DNA of 64,000 bases from Algiphilus sp022763315. Lineage in GTDB: Bacteria > Pseudomonadota > Gammaproteobacteria > Nevskiales > Nevskiaceae. The stretch is taken from NCBI RefSeq assembly GCF_965249985.1, contig NZ_OZ252280.1; one strand, given 5' to 3'. This document shows positions 1 to 8,183 of this stretch, one piece after another (position 1 is the stretch's first letter; each line of letters starts with the position of its first letter). The position numbers and the translations under genes are program-made. The notes beneath the pieces are model-generated. The model was given only the letters and a program-made list of their open reading frames with translations. It did no database searches and had not been told where the DNA came from.

Positions 1-1659
1 CTGATTGCGGCCGGCTTCCTTGGCGGCGTAGCAGGCATAGTCCGCCACACTGAGCAGGCGGGCGCCTTCGTATTCCCCGGGAACGAAGGGCACGATGCCG
101 ATGCTGACGCCAAGATTGAAGCTGCGCTCGCCCCAATGAAAGCGGAAGGCGGCGACTTCACTACGGATCTTCTCGGCGATGGTCTCTGCCTTGGTCGGCG
201 GACAGTGCTGCAGCAGTACGCCGAATTCGTCGCCGCCGAGGCGCGCTAGGGTGTCACCACTGCGCAGACAGCCACGGATCAGCGCTGCCAGCTCGGTCAG
301 CATGGCGTCGCCCGCCATATGGCCGCAGCTGTCATTGACCACCTTGAACTGGTCGAGGTCCAGATAAAGCAGCATGGCAGGCACGCGCTCAGCGTCCGCA
401 TCCTCTGCCAGATCCTTGACGATGCGCTCGAACTCGTAGCGGTTCAGTAGCCCGGTAAGCAGATCGTGGCGGGCGCGGAAGCTCAGTTCCCGCGCCATGC
501 GGCGCGACTCGGTGACATCGTGCGCGATGGCGACATAGTTCAGCGCCTCGCCGTACAGGTTGCGCACAGTGGTGACGTGGAGCTGCAGAATCACCGTATG
601 GCCATCCGAACGCCGGTAGCTGCGTTCGCCGTGCATGGTATCGGCGCTGCCCGAATAGTCCAGTGGCACCGACTTGTCCCAGGTCTGGTGGAAACCGTGC
701 GCCAGCAGGTCGGCTTCGTGACAGCCGATGAGTGCCTCGCGCTCGTAGCCCAGCATGCGGCACAGGCTGTCGTTGACGTCGGTCCAGCGGCCGTCGAGGC
801 CGATATGCGCAATACCGACCGGCGCCACTTCGAAGGTCTTGCGAAAACGTTCCTCGGCTTCGAAGGTGCGCGCCATGAATACGCGGGCCGTCACGCGGCG
901 CACGATATACGCCCCCAGCCCCAGCAGCAGTAGCGAAGCCACCAGCAAGATCATGGCCAGCATCAGCTTGGTCAGACGCGCGGCCTCGCCCAGGCGGGCG
1001 GAGAAGGCGATTTCCAGGGGCAGTACCGCGAGGTCGATTCTGTCCAGATCGGCAAGCATGCGGTCGACGTCATCCGCAGCCAATTCCCCCGAAAGCCGCC
1101 CCACGCGCACCGACCGCCCGAGCTGCTCAAGCGCGACGATGTAGGCATCCGCTTCGGTCCAGATTCGAATGGCGTCGGCGACGATGGGCTGCCAGCCGAA
1201 CCAGCGGAAAAGCAGCGCCATCAGTGCGGCGTCGTCGGGATGAGAACCGGCACCGACCATGTAGTTCACAGCCAGGGTTGGGCGGTAATCACTACGCTCC
1301 ATCTCGAGGCGTGCCTTGCGCAGCGCCAGAGGCACGGTCAATCCAGCGACGTAGCGGTCCCACGCTTCAGGCGCTCCGGTGCGCAGATAGCGCTCCAACT
1401 GATGCACTGCTTCCTTGCGGCCCTTGGACCACTCGCTCTCCGCGGCGGAGTAGCCGCGAATGCCCTGATTCACCGCCAGCGCGGCGTACATCAGCGCCAA
1501 TAGCAAGAAAACAATCAGCAGCAGGGCGACAAAGGCGCTCAGGGGCCGCCCAAGGGAGAGGGCCCCGCGAGCGCGACTGCGCAAGCTGCCGCCCCCTACC
1601 GCCCGCATGGCGGAACCGGAGGCGTGCAGTGTGGCCAATGCTTCAGGAAGACGACGCAT
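1..1659 (-). CDS. Membrane PAS-GGDEF protein, truncated by window edge
   Basis: Open frame of 553 codons running off the left edge, so the C-terminus is missing. An N-terminal membrane segment (about residues 40-63) and a second one (about 228-252) bracket a sensor-like region. A PAS domain follows (about 265-385), then a GGDEF domain with the intact motif GGDEF at 475-479 and an upstream LDLDQFKVVND helix. The family makes c-di-GMP from two GTP at the inner membrane. That helix form is common in PAS-GGDEF-EAL proteins, so an EAL phosphodiesterase domain may lie beyond the edge (inference). The start is the first in-frame ATG; no strong ribosome site precedes it, and ATG at 1608 is an alternative. 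Confidence 0.88.
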   Translation of the reverse strand, partial: MRRLPEALATLHASGSAMRAVGGGSLRSRARGALSLGRPLSAFVALLLIVFLLLALMYAALAVNQGIRGYSAAESEWSKGRKEAVHQLERYLRTGAPEAWDRYVAGLTVPLALRKARLEMERSDYRPTLAVNYMVGAGSHPDDAALMALLFRWFGWQPIVADAIRIWTEADAYIVALEQLGRSVRVGRLSGELAADDVDRMLADLDRIDLAVLPLEIAFSARLGEAARLTKLMLAMILLVASLLLLGLGAYIVRRVTARVFMARTFEAEERFRKTFEVAPVGIAHIGLDGRWTDVNDSLCRMLGYEREALIGCHEADLLAHGFHQTWDKSVPLDYSGSADTMHGERSYRRSDGHTVILQLHVTTVRNLYGEALNYVAIAHDVTESRRMARELSFRARHDLLTGLLNRYEFERIVKDLAEDADAERVPAMLLYLDLDQFKVVNDSCGHMAGDAMLTELAALIRGCLRSGDTLARLGGDEFGVLLQHCPPTKAETIAEKIRSEVAAFRFHWGERSFNLGVSIGIVPFVPGEYEGARLLSVADYACYAAKEAGRNQ

Positions 1660-1864
1660 ACTGATCGTGGGGTGCGGGAGCGCGCCCGATGCGCGCCACG
1701 GCTGCATTTTCTGTAGCCTCCGTGGCGGTGTCGATGGGGCTCCCGCCCCTGGCCGACCAACGCCTGTGCACAGCCGCCAGATGGCGTCCACGATCCCGGC
1801 GAGCCGCCAGCGTCATCAGGAGCGCGCTGCACGAAGCACGCACCAAAGGCTGGACACAGCCCGG

Positions 1865-1909
1865 ATGTCATCCAGGTGTCATCGTTTCTGGGTGCGCGAT
1901 TCCTATACT
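1865..1909 (+). promoter_or_regulatory. Pho-box-like direct repeat and -10 upstream of phoX
   Basis: ATGTCAT at 1865-1871 and GTGTCAT at 1876-1882 form two TGTCAT units exactly 11 bp apart, the arrangement of a PhoB half-site pair (consensus CTGTCAT repeated every 11 bp). A TATACT -10-like hexamer sits at 1904-1909. The gap from repeat to -10 is about one helical turn longer than in E. coli phoA. The downstream gene is a PhoX-family phosphatase, which fits phosphate-starvation control. Binding is inferred. Confidence 0.6.
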
Positions 1910-1951
1910 TTCGCCCTTGATCCCAACGCGCCCAGGGCAGATAGTCGACGC

Positions 1952-3478
1952 ATGACGAGCTCGAACCAACACCCCCTTCTCGACACCATCGAGCAGCGTG
2001 GCCTGCCGCGCCGCCAGTTCCTCCGCCACCTTCTTTTCGCAGCCGGCAGTGTGCCGACGGCGAGCTGGCTGGCCGCCTGCGGTTCTGGTTCCTCGACCCC
2101 GGGCGCGGGCACGGGAATGCCGCGTGATCCGACTTTCAACAGCCGCTTCGCGACCATGGGCCCGCTGCAGGCGCCCGATGCCAACGGGGTGCAGCTGCCG
2201 AAAGGATTCAGTTCACGCGTCGTTGCGGTGGTCAATCGACCGCCGATTCCTTCGCAACCGGATTTTGTCTGGCATTCCGATCCCGATGGCGCGGGCATGT
2301 TCCGCACCGAGGATGGCGGCTGGATCTACTGCTCCAATTCGGAAGCGCGCGACGCAACCACACTGTTTGCAGTGACACCGGACGCGCCATTGCTGAGCGA
2401 GCTGACCTCACGCGACGCCCTGGAAGCGGTCAATACCGGCCTCGGCGCCATCACCGGTCTGCTGCCTCTCGATGCTGTGCCCTTGCTGCTGCCGTTCTCC
2501 GGTGGCGTGAGCGCACTGCGTTTCGACAAAGACGGCAATCTGGTCGACGCCTATCCGGTGCAGCGCAACACCACCACGAACTGCTCCGGTGGCGCGACGC
2601 CATGGGGCACCTGGATCAATGGCGAGGAGATCCTCGACGGCTTCATGTTCGAGTGCAGCCCGTTGCGCGATGGCGGAACCCCGCGCCGCTTGGAGCGTTT
2701 CGGACGCAAGGCGCACGAAATGGCCGCGGTCGACGCCGATGCGCGGGCGATCTACCACACCGAGGACATCACCGGCGAGGATCGCTTCTATCGCACGGTG
2801 TTCTCCGCCGAGGACTGGCCGGCGGGCAAACGCCCGGACTTCAGCAAGGGCAAGTTGCAGGTGCTCGCCGTAGACGCCGGCATCGATGCCGCGCGTCAGG
2901 GACCGGTGTCCATCCGCTGGGTGGACGCCATTGACGACGGCACACCGCAGCATCGCGTGTATCAGGAAGAGACCACCATCTTCGCCGGCAACGAAGGTGC
3001 CTGGTTCTTGAAGGGTTTCGTCTTCTTCTCCACCAAGAGCGATGACAACATCTGGGCCATCGACACCATCGGCGGCACCATCGAGAGCATCTACAACCCC
3101 GACGATGGCCCTGTCGGCTCCTTCGAGGATCCGAGCGAACCGCCGCTGGCCGGCGTGGACAACCTGGCGATGACCCTCGACGGCGAAATGATCGTCGTCG
3201 AGGACGGCGGCGACCTGCGCGCCATGGTGCTGCTGCCGGACGGGCGCACCATTCCGCTGCTGCGCCTGCCCGGCAACCCGGATGCGCCCTCGCCCTCGGA
3301 AGTGACCGGGCCGGCCTTCTCCCCCGACGGACGACGGCTCTACGTCTGCAGTCAGCGCGCGCTGCCGGACGGCACGCCCACACCCTTTGGCCTGGGTGGC
3401 GTGGTCTACGAGATCACCATGCCTTTCTCGGTGCGCGTCGATCCACCGCTGGCGCAGCCCCTGCCCGCCGAGGCGTAG
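1952..3478 (+). CDS. phoX: PhoX-family (DUF839) phosphatase, Tat-exported lipoprotein
   Basis: 508 residues. The N-terminus carries a twin-arginine signal (RRQFLRHL at 20-27) followed by a lipobox ending in Cys43 (LAAC), so the protein is probably Tat-exported and lipid-anchored. The mature part shows DUF839/PhoX features: a TPWGTWINGEE segment and late acidic repeats of the beta-propeller type. Known members are calcium- and iron-dependent phosphatases that release phosphate from organic esters outside the cytoplasm. The open frame extends upstream to 1607, but the Tat motif and the promoter-like elements just before 1952 favour this ATG. A Pho-box-like repeat precedes it. DUF839 includes non-phosphatase members, so activity is inferred. 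Confidence 0.85.
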   Translation: MTSSNQHPLLDTIEQRGLPRRQFLRHLLFAAGSVPTASWLAACGSGSSTPGAGTGMPRDPTFNSRFATMGPLQAPDANGVQLPKGFSSRVVAVVNRPPIPSQPDFVWHSDPDGAGMFRTEDGGWIYCSNSEARDATTLFAVTPDAPLLSELTSRDALEAVNTGLGAITGLLPLDAVPLLLPFSGGVSALRFDKDGNLVDAYPVQRNTTTNCSGGATPWGTWINGEEILDGFMFECSPLRDGGTPRRLERFGRKAHEMAAVDADARAIYHTEDITGEDRFYRTVFSAEDWPAGKRPDFSKGKLQVLAVDAGIDAARQGPVSIRWVDAIDDGTPQHRVYQEETTIFAGNEGAWFLKGFVFFSTKSDDNIWAIDTIGGTIESIYNPDDGPVGSFEDPSEPPLAGVDNLAMTLDGEMIVVEDGGDLRAMVLLPDGRTIPLLRLPGNPDAPSPSEVTGPAFSPDGRRLYVCSQRALPDGTPTPFGLGGVVYEITMPFSVRVDPPLAQPLPAEA

Positions 3479-3485
3479 CCACGAC

Positions 3486-3516
3486 AGGGGGCCGACCGCT
3501 TAGATGGCGGCCCCCT
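3486..3516. terminator. Hairpin between phoX and yjbQ ends
   Basis: Perfect 9-bp stem AGGGGGCCG (3486-3494) with CGGCCCCCT (3508-3516) and a 13-nt loop, lying between two convergent genes and overlapping the last codons of the minus-strand gene. There is no clear T run, so it may act in both directions or only stabilise transcripts. Confidence 0.4.
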
Positions 3517-3931
3517 CGCCCCACAGAGTGGCCATCACCCGTCGTTCCCCGCCGTGATTACGGTGCTCGCCGAGATAGATGCCCTGCCAGGTCCCCAGCG
3601 CCAGGGCTCCGTTGCGGATCGGGATCGTCAGGGCGCAACCGAAGAGGCTGCTTTTGATATGCGCCGGCATGTCCTCGCTGCCTTCATCGACATGCTGAAA
3701 ATACGGCGCAGACTCGGACACGGCCTGATTGCACCAGCCTTCGAAATCGCCGCGCACGCGAGGATCGGCGTTCTCGTTGATGGTCAAGGACGCCGAGGTG
3801 TGTAGCAGGAAGAGTTGCAGCAGCCCAACCTCCACTGCGGCCAGCTCGGGCAGCGCGGACCGGATTTCATCCGTGATCAGGTGGAAGCCGCGAGGGCGAG
3901 CGCGCAACCGCAGTTCCTTCTGTTTCCACAT
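3500..3931 (-). CDS. yjbQ: YjbQ/UPF0047 family protein, copy 1
   Basis: 143 residues, the usual YjbQ length. It contains the family signature HTSASLTINENADP and a later AHIKSSLFG segment with conserved His and Lys. Members of this family have been reported to show low thiamine phosphate synthase activity and suppress thi mutants; the physiological role is unclear. The ATG at 3931 is preceded by AGAGG about 11 nt upstream; a start eight codons earlier is possible. It faces phoX convergently. A second, divergent YjbQ gene lies 32 kb away at 36012-36431. Confidence 0.88.
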   Translation of the reverse strand: MWKQKELRLRARPRGFHLITDEIRSALPELAAVEVGLLQLFLLHTSASLTINENADPRVRGDFEGWCNQAVSESAPYFQHVDEGSEDMPAHIKSSLFGCALTIPIRNGALALGTWQGIYLGEHRNHGGERRVMATLWGEGAAI

Positions 3932-4076
3932 CGTGTTGTCGCCTCTCTTCCGCACGGCGGCGGCGTTGCATCAGAGTGTGCAGTGCAAGAACGCTGAGCG
4001 AACACTCACTGCTCGTGGGCGAGCAGCGGCGAGAGCGCGCTAGCATAGCGCCTCACCATCCCACCATCTCGCCGTT

Positions 4077-4763
4077 ATGTCAGCCGTCCCGCCAGCCCCG
4101 CCAGAAGCCCTGCGCGCCACCGACTACCTGGATGCAGAACACCCGGAGGTAGCCGCCTTCGCTGCCCGCCACGCGGGAACCGCATCATCAGACCGGGAGC
4201 GCGCGGTGTCGCTGTACTTCGCGGTGCGCGACGGGCTGCGTTACGACCCCTATGGCATCGATCTCGCCCCCGACGCCATGCGTGCAAGCGCCGTACTGGC
4301 CAGCGGCCGCGGCTTCTGCGTGACCAAGGCCGTGGTGTACGCCGCTGCACTGCGCGCGGTGGGTATCGGCGCACGCATCGGTTTTGCCGATGTGCGCAAT
4401 CACATCAGTTCGCCACGGCTGCGCGAGGCCATGGGCACCGATCTCTTCCGCTATCACGGCTACACCGAGGTCTGGCTGGATGGCCGCTGGATCAAGGCGA
4501 CCCCTGCCTTCAATCGCAGCCTCTGCGAGAAGGCCGGCACGCATCCACTGGATTTCGATGGTCACAGCGACTCCATTTTTCACGCCTTCGATACCCAGGG
4601 GCGGCAACAGATGGAGTACGTGGCCGATCACGGTCCGCGTTGGGACCTGCCTTACGAGGAGGTCATGGCGGCCTATCGCCGCGCCTACCCGCGCATGATG
4701 GGCGTCGGAGAACGTGCTTTGGATGGGGATTTCTCGGCGGAAGTGGGCACCGCACCGCACTGA
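4077..4763 (+). CDS. Transglutaminase-like cysteine peptidase family protein
   Basis: 228 residues with a transglutaminase-core fold signature: GRGFCVTKAVVYAAALRAVG with the candidate nucleophile Cys81, then HGYTEVWLDGRW supplying the His, and KATPAFN near the position of the third triad residue. There is no signal peptide, so it is probably cytoplasmic. Bacterial members act as peptidases or amidases, and substrates are mostly unknown. The gene stands alone between yjbQ (divergent) and the DUF427 gene downstream. Confidence 0.75.
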   Translation: MSAVPPAPPEALRATDYLDAEHPEVAAFAARHAGTASSDRERAVSLYFAVRDGLRYDPYGIDLAPDAMRASAVLASGRGFCVTKAVVYAAALRAVGIGARIGFADVRNHISSPRLREAMGTDLFRYHGYTEVWLDGRWIKATPAFNRSLCEKAGTHPLDFDGHSDSIFHAFDTQGRQQMEYVADHGPRWDLPYEEVMAAYRRAYPRMMGVGERALDGDFSAEVGTAPH

Positions 4764-4863
4764 GCCCGTCGGAAGCACCGCCCAACTGCAATGCCACTTG
4801 GGCAAGCACCCCGCACGGCCCGCGTCGACGCATGATGCGCGGACCCTCGCGAGGAGCACGCCG

Positions 4864-5406
4864 ATGAGCAATGACGAAGCCCGCCGCTATGGCTGGGTCT
4901 ACGATGGCAGCCAGCGCCCGGCCTTTGCCGAGACGCCCGGTCCCGGTCAGGAATCGATCTGGGATTACCCCCGCCCGCCGGCACTGGTGGCGGATAGCCG
5001 CCGGGTCCGGGTCTTTCTGGGAGAGCAACTGGTGGCCGAGACGCGACAGGCCTATCGGCTTCTGGAAACCGCCGGTGCGCCCACCTTCTACCTGCCCGCC
5101 GAGGCAGTCGACCAGAGCCTGCTGAGCCCTTCACCGGCGCGTAGCCACTGCGAGTGGAAGGGACAGGCCCAGTACTGGCACGTGCGCAGCGGCGCGCGCC
5201 AGGCCGACCATGCCGCCTGGGCCTATCCGAAGCCGCATGCCCGCTACGCCGCCATTGCAGGCTATGTCGCCTTCTACCTCGGGGAACTGCGCGGCTACGT
5301 CGGCGACGAACAGGCCCGACCGCAGCCGGGCGGTTTCTACGGTGGCTGGGTCACCAGCGATGTGGTCGGCCCCTTCAAGGGCGAGGCAGGCACCCAGGGC
5401 TGGTGA
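4864..5406 (+). CDS. DUF427 domain protein
   Basis: 180 residues, preceded by GAGGAG 7 nt before the ATG. The second half matches DUF427: SHCEWKGQAQYW, then AAWAYPKP and YVAFY, a small beta-rich fold of unknown function. The first half (VADSRRVRVFLGEQLVAET, then TFYLPAEAVD) also resembles the start of DUF427 units. The C-terminal tail (PGGFYGGWVTSDVVGPFKG) is typical of longer family members in proteobacteria. No catalytic role is established. Confidence 0.82.
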   Translation: MSNDEARRYGWVYDGSQRPAFAETPGPGQESIWDYPRPPALVADSRRVRVFLGEQLVAETRQAYRLLETAGAPTFYLPAEAVDQSLLSPSPARSHCEWKGQAQYWHVRSGARQADHAAWAYPKPHARYAAIAGYVAFYLGELRGYVGDEQARPQPGGFYGGWVTSDVVGPFKGEAGTQGW

Positions 5407-5418
5407 GGGGCCCGCGTA

Positions 5419-7044
5419 TCAGGTCACCATCCCCAGGCTCGCCAGCGCGAGATGCATGCCCTGAACCAATGCGATGACCAGGATCAGCGCCACCGGATAG
5501 ACCGAGGAATAGGCCACTACCGGGCGGTCGGAGGCATCCACGCTGCGAATGATGTCCAGGCCCGGCGTGAAGGTCATGCCGCCGCAGATCACGCCGAAGC
5601 ATTCGCTCACCGGAATGCGGAGCAGGTAGTGCCCGATCAGGAAGCTGCCCGCCATCGGCACCACGGCAAACAGCAGCGCGTAGAAGGCGTAATAGAAGGC
5701 CTGGGCATCCAGCGACTCGACGAAGCTCTGGCCGGTATCCAGACCGACCTGGACGAAGAAGAGGGCGAGCCCCAGCTCCTTGAGCACCAGCGTTGCATTG
5801 CGCGGGAAGCGCCCGATCAGATTGCCGATACGGCCCATATGACCGAAGAGCAGGCCGGCGATCAGCGCTCCGCCGGCAATGCCCAGGGAGAAGGGGCCCA
5901 GTGCGGGTACCGGCACCACGATGCCGCCGATGAAGAAGGCCAGAAACAGTACCGCCGCCAGCGAACCGATATCGACCCGACGCTGCACCGTGTGGTGCTC
6001 GTGCCCCAGAAACTGCTCTACCTGATCCAGCTGATAGGGCGAGCCGACGGCCACCGCGACATCGCCATAGGCCAGGGTGAGATCTTCGGTGGGCACGAAT
6101 TCCACCCCGGAGCGCACGATGCGTGTCAGCGAGGCATTGAAGCGCAGGCGCAATCCCAGATCGCGCAGCGAGCGATTCACCACCGAGGTGTTCTCGACCA
6201 CGATGGAACGCGTATCCAGTTCCGCGTGCGCATCGAAGCTTTCCTGCACTTCCTCACCCAGCAGCGCACCGGCGGCAGCCACATCCTCGGGCAGGCCTTC
6301 CAATCGCAGGATGTCGCCCTCCAGCAGTGCCGTGTTGCCGCTGGCGGGAATCACCGACAGGTCGCGCAGAATCCCCGAGACCACCACGTCGTGCTCCTGG
6401 AAGATGCCGATGTTGCGGATCAGCTGCCCCTCGAGGGAGGCATTGGTCAGCTTGAAGACCGCCGCGTGCAGCCGGCTGCGCTGCCGCTGCTCGGCTTCCA
6501 TGCGCCCTTTCAACATGCGCACGGCGATGGAAATGAACAGGATGACGCCGATCAGCCCGAAGGGGTAGCCCACGCCGTAGCCGAAGATGACCTCCTCTTC
6601 CGCACTGAACTGCATCGCACTGATCAGTGCGGGACTGGAGGTGAAGGCCCCGGCGAAGAGACCCAGCCCCACACCAACGGGGATACCCGACAGCGCAATG
6701 ATGACGACCGTGTTGACACCGGAGAGGCCCAGCAGGATCAGGACATTGCCGATGAAGCGCTTGCCGTACTGCTTGAAGGCACGAAAGAAGCTCGGCCCCG
6801 CCTCCAGCCCCACGCACAACAGGAAGAGGACGATACCGAGATCCTGCAGGATGGTGACCGGCTCGAACTGATACAGATAGCCCGCGGCCATGGCCACAAT
6901 CAGCACCCCACTGGATCCGAAGCCGATGCCCTTGATCGTCAGATTTCCGAAGGCGATGCCCAGCAGGGCGATCAGGAAGGTGATCACCAGCTCGGAATGC
7001 CGGTAGTAGATCTCGATCGGAATCAGTGCTTCGGCTTCGTTCAT
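5419..7044 (-). CDS. AspT/YidE-type transporter with two TrkA-C domains
   Basis: 541 residues. Hydrophobic segments form two permease halves (about residues 10-180 and 370-541) around a cytoplasmic region with two RCK_C/TrkA-C-like units (about 200-285 and 290-370). This is the aspartate:alanine exchanger architecture (TCDB 2.A.81), which also includes E. coli YidE and YbjL. The substrate cannot be read from the sequence. The start at 7044 has GGGGAAGGC just upstream; the open frame extends 20 codons further without a better site. It is divergent from the MaoC-like gene, with an inverted repeat in the gap. Confidence 0.85.
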   Translation of the reverse strand: MNEAEALIPIEIYYRHSELVITFLIALLGIAFGNLTIKGIGFGSSGVLIVAMAAGYLYQFEPVTILQDLGIVLFLLCVGLEAGPSFFRAFKQYGKRFIGNVLILLGLSGVNTVVIIALSGIPVGVGLGLFAGAFTSSPALISAMQFSAEEEVIFGYGVGYPFGLIGVILFISIAVRMLKGRMEAEQRQRSRLHAAVFKLTNASLEGQLIRNIGIFQEHDVVVSGILRDLSVIPASGNTALLEGDILRLEGLPEDVAAAGALLGEEVQESFDAHAELDTRSIVVENTSVVNRSLRDLGLRLRFNASLTRIVRSGVEFVPTEDLTLAYGDVAVAVGSPYQLDQVEQFLGHEHHTVQRRVDIGSLAAVLFLAFFIGGIVVPVPALGPFSLGIAGGALIAGLLFGHMGRIGNLIGRFPRNATLVLKELGLALFFVQVGLDTGQSFVESLDAQAFYYAFYALLFAVVPMAGSFLIGHYLLRIPVSECFGVICGGMTFTPGLDIIRSVDASDRPVVAYSSVYPVALILVIALVQGMHLALASLGMVT

Positions 7045-7120
7045 GCCTTCCCCGTCGGCGGTGCGGTCAGCCCAGCCGGAGAGCCTAGCAGCCCGAACCA
7101 GCACCCGCCTGACGCCGCGA

Positions 7121-7138
7121 GAAGGTAAGAGTACCTTC
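7121..7138. promoter_or_regulatory. Inverted repeat in divergent gap
   Basis: GAAGGTA-AGAG-TACCTTC, perfect 7-bp arms with a 4-nt spacer, lying in the 242-bp gap between the divergent transporter gene (start 7044) and the MaoC-like gene (start 7287). It could be an operator, but no regulator is encoded next to it. Confidence 0.3.
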
Positions 7139-7286
7139 CATGCAGAATCAACTCCTCACTGCATTCGTCAGCGTGATGGCTGGAAAATCTACCCATACGG
7201 AAACCACCATTACCGTCAGAGGCCGTGGCAAGATTGGGGCCTGAAAACCAACCGTCACCCCCTCTGGTCCCCCACAGACACGCACG

Positions 7287-8183
7287 ATGACTTCTTCGGC
7301 ACCTCCGGTTTCCTTCCGCCATCTTCGTCACCAACTACCCAATATGCTTGCCATGGCGGGGGGCGGACTGCGCTCGGTGCTGCCCACCGGCAAGGGCGCT
7401 GCGGCCAAGCCACTACGACAACAGATGCAGGCGCCATCGCCGCAGCTGCTCGACGTCTACCATCGCTGGTGCGGTATGGACGTGGCCCGCTATGGCGGGT
7501 GCATCGCACCGCATTTCGCGGCCTGCCAGATGGGCCTGCGCATGATCTCGCAGCTCACCGCACAATCGCCCTATCCACTGCTCAGCGTGGTGAACCAGGG
7601 CGTCCACATCGTGGTGAACGAAGCCCTGCCCCGCGACGGCCGCTTCACCCTGTCCGGCCAGCTGGTGGATGCCAGCGACGACAGCTACCGCGCCCGCATC
7701 CATAGCCAGGTACGCATCAGCACCGAGACGGTGGAGGATGCCGTCATCGTCGATGCCTACGCGGCAGTGATGCTGCGCGCTCGCACCAACCGCAAGGCCA
7801 AGAAGGAGGCGCCGGTGCGCTTCACGACGGTGGGGCACTGGCAGGCCGCCGCCAATGAAGGCGTGCGCTTCTTCAAGCTCACCGGCGACTTCAACCCGCT
7901 GCATACGCTGCCGCTGCTTGCCCGGCGCACCCGCTACGGGGGCTGCATCATGCACGGCTATGGCTCCTTCGCCCAGCTCTTCGAAGCGGTGCGCAGTGCC
8001 GGCTGGGATATCGCCGAGATCGATACCCGCTTCGTGCGCGCGGTCCCGCTGCCCAGCCCGGAACTGCTGATCCAGGTGGCTGAAACCGCCGATACGCAGG
8101 GGTACCGGCAGGTGCGGATGGTGGACGCGGAATCGAATATCTATCAGGTGGGACGCTTCCTGCCCACCGCGGAGACCGCATGA
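7287..8183 (+). CDS. MaoC-like acyl dehydratase/hydratase
   Basis: 298 residues, the length of two hot-dog repeats. The C-terminal half contains the R-hydratase signature FKLTGDFNPLHT followed by YGGCIMHGYGSF, with the catalytic Asp and His present. The N-terminal half lacks the motif and probably forms the substrate-binding half of a double hot-dog fold. Known enzymes of this type hydrate 2-enoyl-CoA. The stop overlaps the next start (ATGA at 8180-8183), so it is translationally coupled to an unusual thiolase-fold protein, and the two probably work as a unit. Confidence 0.82.
   Translation: MTSSAPPVSFRHLRHQLPNMLAMAGGGLRSVLPTGKGAAAKPLRQQMQAPSPQLLDVYHRWCGMDVARYGGCIAPHFAACQMGLRMISQLTAQSPYPLLSVVNQGVHIVVNEALPRDGRFTLSGQLVDASDDSYRARIHSQVRISTETVEDAVIVDAYAAVMLRARTNRKAKKEAPVRFTTVGHWQAAANEGVRFFKLTGDFNPLHTLPLLARRTRYGGCIMHGYGSFAQLFEAVRSAGWDIAEIDTRFVRAVPLPSPELLIQVAETADTQGYRQVRMVDAESNIYQVGRFLPTAETA

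Noticed and set aside
1607..1951. N-terminal extension of the phoX frame
   Set aside because: It would put about 115 residues before the Tat signal and include the Pho box and -10; the Tat motif fixes the start at 1952.
5452..7128. Long plus-strand frame (558 codons) antisense to the AspT-type transporter
   Set aside because: Translation is His/Gln/Asp-rich without family signatures; the opposite strand encodes a clear two-domain transporter. A mirror of GC-rich codon bias.
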